Notes under the pieces: generated by a model
Database searches by the model: none
Seen by the model: only the letters and a program-made list of their open reading frames with translations
Told to the model about the DNA's origin: nothing
Translations under genes and position numbers: made by a program
Shown here: positions 21,757 to 31,813 of the stretch, piece after piece
Numbering within the stretch: the stretch's first letter is position 1
How the letters are laid out: every line of letters starts with the position of its first letter
Assembly: GCF_000971155.1 (NCBI RefSeq)
Contig: NZ_BBLX01000005.1
Location: 62,001-126,000 of the forward strand
From: Demequina maris
GTDB lineage: Bacteria; Actinomycetota; Actinomycetes; Actinomycetales; Demequinaceae
Length of the DNA stretch: 64,000 bases
Reading direction: 5' to 3'

Positions 21757-22611
21757 ATGCTCCCTGAGACTGTGCGGGCCCGCCTCGACCTTTCCTACGA
21801 CGGCACCGACTTCTCCGGGTGGGCCACCCAGCCCGGGCTGCGGACCGTTCAGGGCGTCCTCGAGGACGCCCTCGTGCGCATCGTCCGGCAGGAGGCGTAC
21901 CCGCGGGTGACCGTCGCGGGCCGGACCGATGCGGGCGTCCACGCCCGCGGCCAGGTCGCCCACGTCGACCTCGCGGCCGACGCCTGGGCGCGCATGCCCG
22001 GCCGGGCGGAGCGCACCCCCGCCCAGGGGCTCATGAGCCGCCTCGACGGCGTGCTGCCCGACGACGTCGTGATCCGCGACGTGACCGTCGCCCCCGCGGG
22101 CTTCGACGCGCGCTTCTCGGCCACCGAGCGGCGCTACGCCTACCGCGTGACCGACGGCGTCCCCGACGTCCTGCGCCGGCGCCATGTCGTGCGCGTGAGC
22201 CGCCCGCTCGACGTCGACGCCCTCAACCGCGCATCGTCCACCCTGCTGGGGCTGCGCGACTTCGCCGCGTTCTGCCGCGGCCGCGAGGGCGCGACCACCA
22301 TCCGCGACCTCACGGAGCTGTCGTGGTGCCGCGCGACCGACGGCCCCGACCAGGGGCTGGTGGTGGCGACCGTGCGCGCCGACGCGTTCTGCCACTCGAT
22401 GGTGCGCTCGCTCGTGGGCGCGCTGCTGACCGTGGGGGAGGGCCGGCGCGACCTCGACTGGCTCGCCGTCGTCGCGGCCACGGAGACGCGCTCCCAGGCC
22501 ATCGCGGTCGCCCCCGCGCACGGGCTCACGCTCGAGCAGGTGTCCTATCCGGACGATGCGCTGCTCGCGGCGCGCGCCGAGGCTACCCGAGGGCGTCGCA
22601 CGCTGCCGTGA
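21757..22611 (+). CDS. truA: tRNA pseudouridine(38-40) synthase
   Basis: 284 residues. The enzyme makes pseudouridine at positions 38-40 of tRNA anticodon arms. Catalytic Asp58 lies in [34 protein letters not shown] at the start is typical. It is the usual last gene of the alpha operon, 40 bases after rplQ. It holds three copies of the GGACGATGCG motif (21877 and 22230 reversed, 22551 forward). Confidence 0.96.
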   Translation: MLPETVRARLDLSYDGTDFSGWATQPGLRTVQGVLEDALVRIVRQEAYPRVTVAGRTDAGVHARGQVAHVDLAADAWARMPGRAERTPAQGLMSRLDGVLPDDVVIRDVTVAPAGFDARFSATERRYAYRVTDGVPDVLRRRHVVRVSRPLDVDALNRASSTLLGLRDFAAFCRGREGATTIRDLTELSWCRATDGPDQGLVVATVRADAFCHSMVRSLVGALLTVGEGRRDLDWLAVVAATETRSQAIAVAPAHGLTLEQVSYPDDALLAARAEATRGRRTLP

Positions 22612-22639
22612 CCGACGCGCGCGCCCTGGCGCTCCCGGA

Positions 22640-22668
22640 TTGAGATTCCGGGCGTGTGCGCGTATGAT
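22640..22668 (+). promoter_or_regulatory. promoter of rplM-rpsI
   Basis: TTGAGA at 22640-22645, a 17-base spacer and TATGAT at 22663-22668. The start codon of rplM is 126 bases downstream, leaving a leader of about 120 bases. This leader could carry the L13 autoregulatory site known in other bacteria. It also holds a nine-base copy of the repeated motif (GCATCGTCC, 22757-22765). Confidence 0.82.
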
Positions 22669-22794
22669 GGTGCGTCGTTGTGCGTTCCCTCGTGGACGGT
22701 GCCTCCCACTCGCCGCCGCAGGACCCGCCGACCGATTGCTTCGCGATGCCTCCACGGCATCGTCCACCAGAACGAGTAGAAGTAAGGCTTCACA

Positions 22795-23238
22795 GTGCGT
22801 ACGTTTTCTCCCAAGCCGGGTGACGTCACCAAGAACTGGTACGTCATCGACGCTACTGACGTGGTCCTCGGTCGTCTGGCCTCCCAGGCCGCTTCGCTGC
22901 TCCGCGGCAAGCACAAGGCGACCTTTGCGCCCCACGTCGACGGCGGTGACTTCGTCATCGTCATCAACGCTGAGAAGGTGGCCCTCTCGGGCAACAAGCT
23001 CACCGACAAGATGGTCTACCGTCACTCGGGCTTCCCGGGTGGTCTCTCGGCCGTCCCGATCGGCGAGCTCCTCGAGAAGAACCCCCGTCGCGTGATCGAG
23101 AACGCGGTCAAGGGCATGCTGCCCAAGACCAAGCTCGGCGCCGCCCAGCTCAAGCACCTCAAGGTCTACGCCGGCGCGGAGCACCCGCACGCCGCGCAGC
23201 AGCCGCAGGTCTTCGAGATCTCCCAGGTCGCGCAGTAA
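22795..23238 (+). CDS. rplM: 50S ribosomal protein L13
   Basis: 147 residues from GTG 22795. L13 is an early 50S assembly protein. [21 protein letters not shown] and [17 protein letters not shown] are diagnostic. It forms the conserved pair with rpsI, 28 bases downstream. It has its own promoter, separate from truA. Confidence 0.98.
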   Translation: MRTFSPKPGDVTKNWYVIDATDVVLGRLASQAASLLRGKHKATFAPHVDGGDFVIVINAEKVALSGNKLTDKMVYRHSGFPGGLSAVPIGELLEKNPRRVIENAVKGMLPKTKLGAAQLKHLKVYAGAEHPHAAQQPQVFEISQVAQ

Positions 23239-23266
23239 GCGCCGCAGCAGTTAAGGATTGATGAAA

Positions 23267-23746
23267 GTGGCAGATGTGACCACCGAGGTCGAGAACGAGA
23301 CCCCGTCCGAGTACACCACCGAGACCGTTGCCGAGCGCGGCAAGGGTGTCACCAACCTCGCCCCCGGCGCCGGCCTCGGCCGTCGCAAGGAGGCCGTCGC
23401 CCGCGTGCGCCTGGTGCCCGGCACCGGCAAGTGGGTCATCAACGGCCGCGAGCTCGAGAACTACTTCCCGAACAAGGTCCACCAGCAGCTGGTGAACTCG
23501 CCGTTCGCGCTCCTCGACATCGAGGGCAAGTTCGACGTGCACGCCCGCATCCAGGGTGGCGGCCCGTCGGGTCAGGCCGGCGCGCTGCGTCTCGGCGTGT
23601 CCCGCGCGCTCAACGAGATCGACGAGGAGAACAACCGCCCGGCGCTCAAGAAGGCCGGCTTCCTCACCCGCGATGCCCGCATCGTGGAGCGCAAGAAGGC
23701 CGGTCTCAAGAAGGCCCGCCGCGCGCCGCAGTACTCGAAGCGCTAA
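23267..23746 (+). CDS. rpsI: 30S ribosomal protein S9
   Basis: 159 residues from GTG 23267 ([11 protein letters not shown]), which sits nine bases after AAGGA; an ATG at 23261 is possible but too close to that site. The first 35 residues are an acidic leader common in actinobacterial S9. The core [23 protein letters not shown] and the C-terminal [12 protein letters not shown], whose last arginine contacts P-site tRNA, are intact. Confidence 0.96.
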   Translation: MADVTTEVENETPSEYTTETVAERGKGVTNLAPGAGLGRRKEAVARVRLVPGTGKWVINGRELENYFPNKVHQQLVNSPFALLDIEGKFDVHARIQGGGPSGQAGALRLGVSRALNEIDEENNRPALKKAGFLTRDARIVERKKAGLKKARRAPQYSKR

Positions 23747-23756
23747 TCTCTCGCGC

Positions 23757-25118
23757 ATGGCGCGACTCTTCGGCACGGACGGTGTCCGGGGCCTTGCCAA
23801 CCGGGACCTCACGGCGGAGCTCGCGGTCGACCTCGCGGTCGCCGCGGCTCACGTCCTGGGGGAGCGGGGCGAGTTCTCCGGCCACCGTCCTCGTGCCGTC
23901 ATCGGCCGCGACACCCGCGTCTCAGGCGAGTTCCTGAGCGCGGCTGTCGCGGCCGGTCTTGCTTCCGCGGGCGTCGACGTGCTCGACGTGGGCGTCGTGC
24001 CCACGCCCGCGGTCGCCTACCTCACCGCCTCCACCGAGGCGGACCTGGGCGTGGTGATCTCCGCGTCCCACAACCCCATGCCGGACAACGGCATCAAGTT
24101 CTTTGCGCGCGGCGGCCACAAGCTCGACGACTCCGTCGAGGAGGCCATCGAGGCGCGCGTGGGCGAGGCCTGGGAGCGGCCGCTCGGCGCGGCCGTCGGG
24201 CGCATCGTCCCCTCGGCCGCCCTCGCCGGCGAGTACGTCGAGCACGTGGTCTCGGCCGTCCGCTCGTTCGCGGGCTCCGACGAGCCGCTCGACGGCATCC
24301 ACATCGTCGTCGACGCCGCGCACGGCGCCGCCTCGAGCGTGGGTCCCGCCGCGCTCGCCGCGGCCGGCGCCCGCGTCACCACCATCAACGCGTCGCCGGA
24401 CGGCCTCAACATCAACGACGGGGTCGGCTCGACCCACCTCGGCCCGCTGCAGGCGGCCGTGGTCGAGCACGGCGGCGACCTGGGCGTGGCCTTCGACGGC
24501 GACGCCGACCGCTGCCTCGCGGTCGACCACACCGGCGCGGTCGTCAACGGCGACCAGATCATGGGCCTGCTCGCGGTCGCGATGCGGGACACCGGCACCC
24601 TGTACCGCTCGACCCTCGTCGCGACGGTGATGAGCAACCTCGGCCTGCACCAGGCCATGCGCCGCGAGGGCATCGACATCGTCGAGACCGCGGTGGGCGA
24701 CCGCTACGTGCTCGAGGCGATGCGCGACGCCGGCTACACGCTGGGCGGCGAGCAGTCCGGCCACATCATCGTGTCGGACTACGCCACGACCGGCGACGGC
24801 GTCCTGTCGGCGCTGCTCGTCGCGGCGCGGGTGGCCGCCCGCGGCTCGCTGCGCGAGCAGTGCGCCGGGATCGAGACGCTGCCGCAGGTGCTCATCAACG
24901 TGCGCGGCGCCGACCGCTCGCGGGTCCACACGGACCGCGAGCTTCAGGCCGCCGTCAGCGCCGCCCGCCGCGAGCTGGGCGACACCGGCCGCGTGCTGCT
25001 GCGCCCGTCGGGCACCGAGCCGCTCGTGCGCGTCATGGTCGAGGCCGCCACTGCCGAGGAGGCGCAGCGCCACGGTGAGGCCCTCGCGGCCGTCGTGCGC
25101 GACCGGCTGTCGCTGTAG
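23757..25118 (+). CDS. glmM: phosphoglucosamine mutase
   Basis: 453 residues. It converts glucosamine-6-phosphate to glucosamine-1-phosphate on the way to UDP-GlcNAc and peptidoglycan. The phosphoserine is Ser104 in [12 protein letters not shown], the metal loop is FDGDADRCL, and the sugar and phosphate loops GGEQSGHII and [12 protein letters not shown] follow. It starts ten bases after rpsI, so it is probably co-transcribed with it. A reversed motif copy lies at 24201. Confidence 0.97.
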   Translation: MARLFGTDGVRGLANRDLTAELAVDLAVAAAHVLGERGEFSGHRPRAVIGRDTRVSGEFLSAAVAAGLASAGVDVLDVGVVPTPAVAYLTASTEADLGVVISASHNPMPDNGIKFFARGGHKLDDSVEEAIEARVGEAWERPLGAAVGRIVPSAALAGEYVEHVVSAVRSFAGSDEPLDGIHIVVDAAHGAASSVGPAALAAAGARVTTINASPDGLNINDGVGSTHLGPLQAAVVEHGGDLGVAFDGDADRCLAVDHTGAVVNGDQIMGLLAVAMRDTGTLYRSTLVATVMSNLGLHQAMRREGIDIVETAVGDRYVLEAMRDAGYTLGGEQSGHIIVSDYATTGDGVLSALLVAARVAARGSLREQCAGIETLPQVLINVRGADRSRVHTDRELQAAVSAARRELGDTGRVLLRPSGTEPLVRVMVEAATAEEAQRHGEALAAVVRDRLSL

Positions 25119-25314
25119 GCCCCGCGCTGCGCCCCTCCACACCGGCGCTGCAACCGGGACCGCTCCACTCCCGCGACGCTACGGGAGATGCCCGTGGTGA
25201 CGTTCACATCGTCGCGCCCGTGTGGAGAGGCGCATCGGGGCGCCGCGAGGATGAGCGCCAGATCAGGGCATCCCCCGATCGCCGGGCGCCCGTGCACCTG
25301 ACAGACTTGGCCAC

Positions 25315-26058
25315 GTGAACGAGCTGTGGCACCTCCTGACCGACTGGATCGGGACCGTCGAGGTCTGGGTCGAGTCCCTCATGGAGTCGCTGTGGATCTA
25401 CCCGGCGGTGTGGCTGCTGTCGCTGCTCGACGGCGTCTTCCCGGTGCTCCCGAGCGAGTCCGTCGTCATCGCCACCGCGACCAGCTGGGCCCAGTCGGGC
25501 TCGCCGTGGATCGGGATCATCTGGGTCGCCGCCGCGACCGGCGCGTGGTGCGGCGACCAGCTCGCGTACCTCATCGGGTCCAAGCTCGACGTGCGCAAGC
25601 ACCCCTTGTTCGCGCGCGCCGGCATGCGCAAGACGCTCGACTGGGCCGAGTCGACGCTCGAGCGCCGCGGCACGACCTTCATCATCGCGGCCCGGTTCAT
25701 CCCGATGGGCCGCGTCGCCGTCAACCTCACCGCGGGCGCGCTGCGCTACCCGCGCCAGTGGTTCATGGTCGTGGACGCGGTCGCGGTCGCGATCTGGGCG
25801 ACCTACGGCACCGCGCTGGGGATCTGGGCGGGCTCGATCTTCGAGAACATCCTCGTGTCGATCACGGTGGGCGTGATCGGCGGCGTCGTGATCGGCATCG
25901 TGATCGACAAGATCCTCGCGCGTCTGGGCTTCGCCGAGCCGGAGATGCCGAACCTGTCCGAGGAGATCGAGGAGCGGATGCTCACGGGCGAGCTGCAGGT
26001 GCGGCCGCCGCGTCGCGAGCGTCGCCAGGCGGAGGGGAGCGCCGACGATGGCGCCTGA
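25315..26058 (+). CDS. DedA/SNARE-associated family membrane protein
   Basis: 247 residues from GTG 25315. Five to six membrane segments are visible, including WIYPAVWLLSLLDGVFPVLPSE at the start. The family motifs appear as E-S-V after the first helix, GDQLAYLIG, and the arginine region RFIPMGRVAVNLTAGALRYP. DedA proteins act in undecaprenyl-phosphate or phospholipid translocation and membrane homeostasis. The 196 bases upstream hold nothing recognisable. Its end overlaps the next gene by 11 bases. Confidence 0.88.
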   Translation: MNELWHLLTDWIGTVEVWVESLMESLWIYPAVWLLSLLDGVFPVLPSESVVIATATSWAQSGSPWIGIIWVAAATGAWCGDQLAYLIGSKLDVRKHPLFARAGMRKTLDWAESTLERRGTTFIIAARFIPMGRVAVNLTAGALRYPRQWFMVVDAVAVAIWATYGTALGIWAGSIFENILVSITVGVIGGVVIGIVIDKILARLGFAEPEMPNLSEEIEERMLTGELQVRPPRRERRQAEGSADDGA

Positions 26059-26926
26059 CGCCGTCGACGGCGTCGAGGTCGGCTGGGAGGACGCGCGCGC
26101 CGCGAACCTGGCCAACTGGGACGACCGCGTGCCGCTCCACGTCGAGGCCTACGGCCTCGACGCCTACGCGGCGGATCCGACCCACCTCTCCAGCGTGGTC
26201 CGCCACGACCTCCCGGTCCTCGAGCGTCATCTGGACGGCGGCTCGCTGGCCGGGCTCGACCTGTGCCACCTCCAGTGCCACATCGGCACCGACACGGTCT
26301 CGCTCGCCCGCGCCGGCGCGCGGGTGGTCGGCGTGGACTTCTCCGCGCCCGCCCTCGAGGCCGCGGCGCGGCTCGCCGAGGGGCTCGGGATCGACGCCCG
26401 CTGGGTCGAGGGCGACGTGCTGGACGCGCGGGCGCTCGTCGACGCGGCGCTGGGCGCGGACCGCACGTTCGACGTCGTCTACACGAGCATCGGCACCATC
26501 GGCTGGCTGTCCGACCTGACGGCCTGGGCGCGGCAGATCGCCGCGCTGCTCGCCCCGGGCGGCGTGCTGTACTTCCGCGACGGCCACCCGATGCTGGGCA
26601 CCATCGACGAGGACCGCGACGAGCTCGTGGCCCGCTACCGGTACTTCGCGGACGGCCGCGCGCTCCGCTGGGACGACGACGCGACGTACGTGGGGGACGG
26701 GACGGTGGAGTCGACCGTCACCTACGAGTGGGCGCACCCCGTCTCCGAGATCGTCACGGCGCTGCTGGACGCCGGCCTCACGATCGAGGCGATGGACGAG
26801 GGCCGCACCCTCCCGTGGCGCTTCAGCCCCCGCATGGTGGAGCGTCCCGACGGCGACTTCGAGTGGCCCGGCGAGGACGCCGCGCGCGTGCCCTGCACGC
26901 TGACGGTGGTCGCGAGGAAGCGGTAG
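26048..26926 (+). CDS. SAM-dependent methyltransferase, class I
   Basis: 292 residues. The SAM fold appears as LAGLDLCHLQCHIGTDTVSLA (motif I region), VVGVDFSAPALEAA and FDVVYTSIGTIGWL. The variant LCHLQCHIGT instead of a glycine-rich loop is characteristic of one bacterial subgroup. No substrate can be named. The ATG lies inside the end of the DedA gene (overlap 26048-26058), so the two are coupled. Confidence 0.8.
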   Translation: MAPDAVDGVEVGWEDARAANLANWDDRVPLHVEAYGLDAYAADPTHLSSVVRHDLPVLERHLDGGSLAGLDLCHLQCHIGTDTVSLARAGARVVGVDFSAPALEAAARLAEGLGIDARWVEGDVLDARALVDAALGADRTFDVVYTSIGTIGWLSDLTAWARQIAALLAPGGVLYFRDGHPMLGTIDEDRDELVARYRYFADGRALRWDDDATYVGDGTVESTVTYEWAHPVSEIVTALLDAGLTIEAMDEGRTLPWRFSPRMVERPDGDFEWPGEDAARVPCTLTVVARKR

Positions 26927-26932
26927 CCGCGC

Positions 26933-27889
26933 CTACAGCTTGCGCATGCGCACGGACTCGACGCGGTGGTCCGGGCCCTTGTTGAGGATGATCGTCGCGC
27001 GCGAGCGGGTCGGCGCGATGTTGCGTGCCAGGTTCGGCGCGTTGACCGTGTCCCAGATCTGGCCGGCGACGGAGCGTGCCTGCTCGTCGGTCAGCGTCGA
27101 GTACGAGTGGAAGTACGAGTCCGGCTTCGCGAACGCGGACCCCCGCAGCGCGAGGAAGCGCTCGATGTACCAGCGGCGGATGTCCTCGGGGTGCGCGTCC
27201 ACGTAGATCGACACGTCGAAGAAGTCGCTCACCGCGAGCTGCGAGGCCCCGGGCTCGCGCGGCTGCGCGGTCTGCAGCACGTTGAGCCCCTCGACGATGA
27301 GGATGTCGGGCTGGCGGACCACGACCTCCTGGCCCGGCACGATGTCGTAGACCTGGTGCGAGTACACGGGCGCGCGCACCTCGGCCGCGCCCGACTTCAC
27401 CTGGAGGATGAAGTCGCGCAGCGAGCGCCGGTCGAACGACTCGGGGAAGCCCTTGCGCGCCATCAGCCCGCGCTCGTTGAGGATCGCGTTCGGGTAGAGG
27501 AAGCCGTCGGTGGTGACCAGCTCGACGTGCGGCGAGGACGGCCACCGCGCCATGAGCTCGCGCAGCAGGCGCGCGGTCGTGGACTTGCCGACCGCGACCG
27601 AGCCCGCGACCCCGATGACGAACGGCGTCCGCGACGCGCGCTCGCCCAGGAAGCTGCTGGTCGCGCCGTGCAGCGCGCCCGTCGCGCCGGAGTACAGGTC
27701 GAGCAGCCGCGACAGCGGCCGGTAGATGCGGTCGACCTCCGCGATGTCGATGGGGTCGCCGAGGCCGCGCACCCGCGCCACGTCGTCCGCGGTGAGCGGC
27801 AGCGGCGTCGCATCCGCGAGGGCCGCCCACTCGTCGCGGGTCAGGGTGACGTACGGGGTGCCCGCGTCGGACCGTCGCGCCTCGTTCAC
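26933..27889 (-). CDS. coaA: pantothenate kinase, type I
   Basis: 318 residues from a GTG at 27889. It phosphorylates pantothenate, the first step of CoA synthesis. Walker A is [12 protein letters not shown], and [23 protein letters not shown] and the end [21 protein letters not shown] are typical of the type I family. A CACAAT box six bases before the GTG suggests a leaderless transcript; an ATG at 27907 is a possible alternative. It is convergent with the methyltransferase and divergent from glmS. Confidence 0.95.
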   Translation of the reverse strand: MNEARRSDAGTPYVTLTRDEWAALADATPLPLTADDVARVRGLGDPIDIAEVDRIYRPLSRLLDLYSGATGALHGATSSFLGERASRTPFVIGVAGSVAVGKSTTARLLRELMARWPSSPHVELVTTDGFLYPNAILNERGLMARKGFPESFDRRSLRDFILQVKSGAAEVRAPVYSHQVYDIVPGQEVVVRQPDILIVEGLNVLQTAQPREPGASQLAVSDFFDVSIYVDAHPEDIRRWYIERFLALRGSAFAKPDSYFHSYSTLTDEQARSVAGQIWDTVNAPNLARNIAPTRSRATIILNKGPDHRVESVRMRKL

Positions 27890-27901
27890 CCGACCATTGT
27901 G

Positions 27902-27930
27902 GCGCATCGTCCGACCGTCGGACGATGCGC
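27902..27930. repeat. inverted pair of the 10-mer motif in a divergent promoter region
   Basis: Arms 27902-27914 and 27918-27930 are a perfect 13-bp inverted repeat with a 3-base centre (CCG); each contains one copy of the motif. It lies between the divergent coaA and glmS genes, so it is not a terminator. It overlaps the region where the coaA promoter must lie. Confidence 0.85.
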
Positions 27931-27967
27931 GCGCGCCGGCCTGCGCCGAGCGCCCGGGGGCGGCCTC

Positions 27968-27973
27968 TAGACT
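27968..27973 (+). promoter_or_regulatory. -10 box of a leaderless glmS transcript
   Basis: TAGACT lies seven bases before the glmS ATG, so transcription would start at or next to the A of the start codon. There is no ribosome-binding site. The same arrangement recurs at many genes in this window. Confidence 0.6.
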
Positions 27974-27980
27974 CGGGGGC

Positions 27981-29846
27981 ATGTGCGGAATCGTCGGATA
28001 TGTGGGGTCGGGCGCGCCCGGCGGCCGCCCGCAGGGCGTCGTGATGTCGGGGCTGGCGCGGCTGGAGTACCGCGGATACGACTCCGCCGGCATCGCCGTG
28101 GTCACCGAGGACACGGAGCGGGTCGCGATGTCGAAGAAGGCGGGCAAGCTCGTCAACCTCGAGAAGGAGCTCGCCGAGCGCCCGCTCGCGCCGGGCACGG
28201 CGGCGATCGGCCACACGCGGTGGGCGACGCACGGCGCCCCCACGGACGCCAACGCGCACCCGCACCTCGCGGCCGGCGGGCGGATCGCGATCATCCACAA
28301 CGGCATCATCGAGAACTTCGCCGCGCTGCGGGCCGAGCTGCTCGACGAGGGCGTCGAGTTCCTGTCCGAGACCGACACCGAGGTCGCGGGCCACCTGCTC
28401 GCACGCGAGGTCGACCGCGGGCTGTCGCTCGCGGACGCGATGCGCGCGATCACGCGCCGCCTCGAGGGCGCCTTCACGCTGCTCGCCGTCGACGCGCGCG
28501 AGCCGCGCTCCGTCGTCGGTGCGCGCCGCAACAGCCCGCTCGTCATCGGCCTGGGCGAGGGGGAGAACTTCCTCGGCTCGGACGTGGTCGCGTTCATCGA
28601 GCACACGCGCGACGCCCTCGAGCTGCACCAGGACGAGGTCGTCGAGATCACCCCGGACGGCGTCACCATCACCGACATCCGCGGACTCGTGGTCGAGCGC
28701 GAGCCGTACCACGTCGATTGGGACGCCTCGGCGGCGCAGAAGGGCGGCTTCGCTACCTTCATGGAGAAGGAGATCCACGACCAGCCGACGGCGGTCGCGG
28801 ACACCCTCCGCGGGCGCATCGACGAGCACGGCCGCCTCCAGCTCGACGGCGGCATGATCCACGAGACGATCCTCAACTCGATCGACAAGATCATCGTGGT
28901 CGCGTGCGGCACCGCCGCCTACGCGGGCCTGGTGGGCCGCTACGCGATCGAGCACTGGTGCCGCATCCCGGTCGAGGTCGAGCTCGCGCACGAGTTCCGC
29001 TACCGCGACCCCGTGGTGAGCGTGCGCACCCTGGTGGTCGCCATCAGCCAGTCCGGCGAGACGATGGACACGATCATGGCGGTGCGCCACGCGCAGCAGC
29101 AGGGCGCCCCGGTCATCGCGATCGTCAACTCGCAGGGCTCGACCATCGCGCGCGAGGCCGACGCGGTGCTCTACACGCGCGCCGGCCCCGAGATCGCGGT
29201 CGCGTCCACCAAGGCGTTCCTCGCGCAGATCACCGCCGTGTACCTGCTCGGCATCTACCTCGCCGAGCTGCGCGGCAACAAGTTCCCCGACGAGATCGAG
29301 TCGCTGCTCGACCAGCTCGACGCGATCCCCGCGAAGATCCAGCGCGTGCTCGACACGTCGGAGCCGATCCGCGAGCTCGCGCGCACCATGGCGAACGAGC
29401 GCACCGTGCTGTTCCTGGGCCGGCACGTGGGCTGCCCGGTGGCCCTCGAGGGCGCGCTCAAGCTCAAGGAGCTCGCGTATATCCACGCCGAGGGCTTCGC
29501 CGCCGGCGAGCTCAAGCACGGCCCCATCGCGCTCGTCGAGGAGGGCCAGCCGGTGTTCATCGTGCTGCCCAGCCCGCGCGGCCGCGAGTCGCTGCACTCC
29601 AAGGTGATCTCGAACGTGCAGGAGGTCCGCGCCCGCGGCGCCCGCACGTTCGTCATCGCGGAGGAGGGCGACAAGGAGGCGGAGAACTACGCCGAGCAGG
29701 TGTTCTACGTGCCCTCCGCGCCGGTGCTCATGACGCCGCTGCTGTCCGTGGTGCCGCTCCAGCTGTTCGCGCTCGAGCTGGCCGCGGCCAAGGGCTACGA
29801 CGTCGACCAGCCGCGCAACCTCGCGAAGTCCGTCACGGTGGAGTGA
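27981..29846 (+). CDS. glmS: glutamine--fructose-6-phosphate aminotransferase (isomerising)
   Basis: 621 residues. It makes glucosamine-6-phosphate from fructose-6-phosphate and glutamine, the substrate for GlmM encoded 4 kb upstream. Cys2 (MCGIVGYVG) is the glutaminase nucleophile, followed by GHTRWATHG and the two SIS sugar domains ([29 protein letters not shown]). It ends KSVTVE. No glmS ribozyme is present: only 90 bases separate it from coaA. Stop overlaps the acpS start. Confidence 0.97.
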   Translation: MCGIVGYVGSGAPGGRPQGVVMSGLARLEYRGYDSAGIAVVTEDTERVAMSKKAGKLVNLEKELAERPLAPGTAAIGHTRWATHGAPTDANAHPHLAAGGRIAIIHNGIIENFAALRAELLDEGVEFLSETDTEVAGHLLAREVDRGLSLADAMRAITRRLEGAFTLLAVDAREPRSVVGARRNSPLVIGLGEGENFLGSDVVAFIEHTRDALELHQDEVVEITPDGVTITDIRGLVVEREPYHVDWDASAAQKGGFATFMEKEIHDQPTAVADTLRGRIDEHGRLQLDGGMIHETILNSIDKIIVVACGTAAYAGLVGRYAIEHWCRIPVEVELAHEFRYRDPVVSVRTLVVAISQSGETMDTIMAVRHAQQQGAPVIAIVNSQGSTIAREADAVLYTRAGPEIAVASTKAFLAQITAVYLLGIYLAELRGNKFPDEIESLLDQLDAIPAKIQRVLDTSEPIRELARTMANERTVLFLGRHVGCPVALEGALKLKELAYIHAEGFAAGELKHGPIALVEEGQPVFIVLPSPRGRESLHSKVISNVQEVRARGARTFVIAEEGDKEAENYAEQVFYVPSAPVLMTPLLSVVPLQLFALELAAAKGYDVDQPRNLAKSVTVE

Positions 29847-30202
29847 CGGTGGCGATCCTGGGGCTCGGCATCGACGTCGTCGAGATCGCGCGGTTCGAGG
29901 ACGCCCTCGAGCGCTCGCCCGGCTTCCTCGAGCGGGTCTTCACGCCCGCCGAGCGCACCATGGGCCACGCGAGCCTCGCCGCCCGCTGGGCTGCGAAGGA
30001 GGCGCTCGCGAAGGCGCTCGGCGCGCCCGCGGGCCTGTCGTGGCAGGACTGCGAGGTGACCCGCGAGGACGGCGGCCAGCCGCGTCTCCTCGTCACGGGC
30101 ACGGTCGCCGCGCGCGTCGCCGCGCTCGGCATGACGTCGCTGCACGTGTCGCTGTCGCACGACGCGGGGATCGCCTCCGCCGTCGTCATCGGGGAGGGCT
30201 GA
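29843..30202 (+). CDS. acpS: holo-[acyl-carrier-protein] synthase
   Basis: 119 residues from GTG 29843, which overlaps the glmS stop (GTGA); a GTG at 29849 is an alternative. It transfers phosphopantetheine from CoA to acyl carrier protein. The two metal-binding motifs are GIDVVEIARF at the start and RWAAKEALAKALG near residue 60. Its use of CoA fits the nearby coaA. Confidence 0.95.
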   Translation: MTVAILGLGIDVVEIARFEDALERSPGFLERVFTPAERTMGHASLAARWAAKEALAKALGAPAGLSWQDCEVTREDGGQPRLLVTGTVAARVAALGMTSLHVSLSHDAGIASAVVIGEG

Positions 30203-31309
30203 ATGACCCGCTTGCAGGTGAGCATCGACCACGGCGCGATCGCGCGCAACGTCGAGCGGCTGCGCGCCCACGCGCCCACCGCCGCGGTGATGGCCGTGGT
30301 CAAGGCCGATGCGTACGGCCACGGCCTCGTCGGCGCCTCCCGCGCCGCGCGCGAGGGCGGGGCCGCGTGGCTCGGCGTCGCGCAGCCGGACGAGGCGCTC
30401 GCGCTCCGCGCCGCCGGCGACACGGGCCGCGTGCTGTGCTGGCTGTACGGCCCCGAGCTGCCCGCGCGTGCGCTCATCCGCGGCGGCGTGGACGTCAGCG
30501 CGTCCTCGCTCGAGGTGCTCGACACGCTCGTCGCCGCCGCCCGCATGGACGGCCTGCGCGCCCGCGTCCACCTGTGCATCGACACCGGCCTGTCCCGCGA
30601 GGGCGTGCGTCCCGAGGTGCTGCCCGCCCTGCTCGACGCCGCGCTCGCGGCGGACGATGCGGTCGAGGTGGTCGGCGTGTGGTCCCACCTCGCGTGGGCG
30701 GACCAGCCGGGCCATCCCACGATCGACCGTCAGGCGGACGTGTTCCGCGCGGCCGTCGCGACCATCGAGGCGCGCGGCATCGCGCTCGAGGTGCGCCACC
30801 TCGCGAACTCCGCGGCGACGCTCACCCGTCCCGACCTGCACTTCGACCTGGTCCGCCCCGGCATCGCCGTGTACGGCCTGCCGCCGGTCGAGGACCCGTC
30901 GGGCGAGGGCTTCGGGCTCGAGCCCGCGATGCGCGTCACCGCGTCGCTCGCGCTCGTCAAGGACGTGCCGGCGGGGGAGGGCGTGAGCTACGGCCACGAG
31001 TACACGACGCCGCGCGACACCCGGCTCGGGCTGGTCACCGCGGGCTACTCCGACGGCATCTTCCGCTCCGCCGGCAAGGGCCGCGGCCCCGTCGCCATCG
31101 GCGGTCGCCGCCACGTCATCGCGGGCCGGGTCTGCATGGACCAGGTGGTCCTCGACCTCGGCCCCGACGCCACCGAGCGTCCCGGCGACGAGGTGGTCCT
31201 CATCGGCGTCGACGGGCCCTCGGCTCGCGAATGGGCCGATGCGGCGGGCACCATCGACTACGAGATCGTCTGCCGCTTCGGCGGCCTGAAGGAGAAGCAC
31301 CCGGCATGA
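30203..31309 (+). CDS. alr: alanine racemase
   Basis: 368 residues, starting directly after acpS. It makes D-alanine for peptidoglycan with pyridoxal phosphate bound to Lys34 in VVKADAYGHG. The second catalytic base, a tyrosine, lies in SYGHEYTTPRDTRLGLVTAGYSDG. GRVCMDQVVLDLG is the C-terminal family signature. The stop overlaps the tsaE start (ATGA). A motif copy lies at 30652. Confidence 0.96.
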   Translation: MTRLQVSIDHGAIARNVERLRAHAPTAAVMAVVKADAYGHGLVGASRAAREGGAAWLGVAQPDEALALRAAGDTGRVLCWLYGPELPARALIRGGVDVSASSLEVLDTLVAAARMDGLRARVHLCIDTGLSREGVRPEVLPALLDAALAADDAVEVVGVWSHLAWADQPGHPTIDRQADVFRAAVATIEARGIALEVRHLANSAATLTRPDLHFDLVRPGIAVYGLPPVEDPSGEGFGLEPAMRVTASLALVKDVPAGEGVSYGHEYTTPRDTRLGLVTAGYSDGIFRSAGKGRGPVAIGGRRHVIAGRVCMDQVVLDLGPDATERPGDEVVLIGVDGPSAREWADAAGTIDYEIVCRFGGLKEKHPA

Positions 31310-31809
31310 CCAGCGCATCGTCCGCCACCTTCGACGTCGCCGACGGCGACGCGATGCGGGCCCTCGCCCGCGACGTGCTCGCGCCGCACCTGCGCGCGGG
31401 CGACGTCGTCATCCTCAGCGGCGACCTGGGCGCCGGCAAGACCACGTTCACGCAGGGCCTGGGCGACGCGATCGGCGTGCGCGGCCCCGTCGCGAGCCCC
31501 ACGTTCATCATCGCGCGCACGCACCCGTCCGAGGTGGGCGGTCCCGCCCTCATCCACGTCGACGCGTACCGGCTCAACTCGCTCGCCGAGCTCGACGACC
31601 TCGACCTCGACGCCACCGTCGACAGCTCGATCACCGTGGTCGAGTGGGGCGAGGACAAGGCGGAGCAGCTCTCCCAGGACCGCGTGCACGTGAGCATCGC
31701 GCGCGAGCACGGCGGCGAGGTCGACATGGAGCGCCCCGACGAGGGCCTGCGCACCGTCACGTTCACCACCCACGGCGACCGCTGGGCCGGCGTCGCGCTC
31801 GTAGGCTAG
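31306..31809 (+). CDS. tsaE: tRNA t6A synthesis ATPase TsaE
   Basis: 167 residues from ATG 31306. TsaE works with TsaB and TsaD in making N6-threonylcarbamoyladenosine at tRNA position 37. Walker A is SGDLGAGKTTFTQGLG and Walker B-like HVDAYRL follows the family pattern, then VVEWGE. Its second to eighth codons contain a reversed motif copy (31314), read as Ala-Ser-Ser. Confidence 0.95.
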   Translation: MTSASSATFDVADGDAMRALARDVLAPHLRAGDVVILSGDLGAGKTTFTQGLGDAIGVRGPVASPTFIIARTHPSEVGGPALIHVDAYRLNSLAELDDLDLDATVDSSITVVEWGEDKAEQLSQDRVHVSIAREHGGEVDMERPDEGLRTVTFTTHGDRWAGVALVG

Positions 31810-31813
31810 AGCC

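Noticed and set aside
27890..27980. A glmS ribozyme or riboswitch upstream of glmS
   Set aside because: Only 90 bases separate it from coaA, and the -10 box touches the start codon, leaving no room for a leader.
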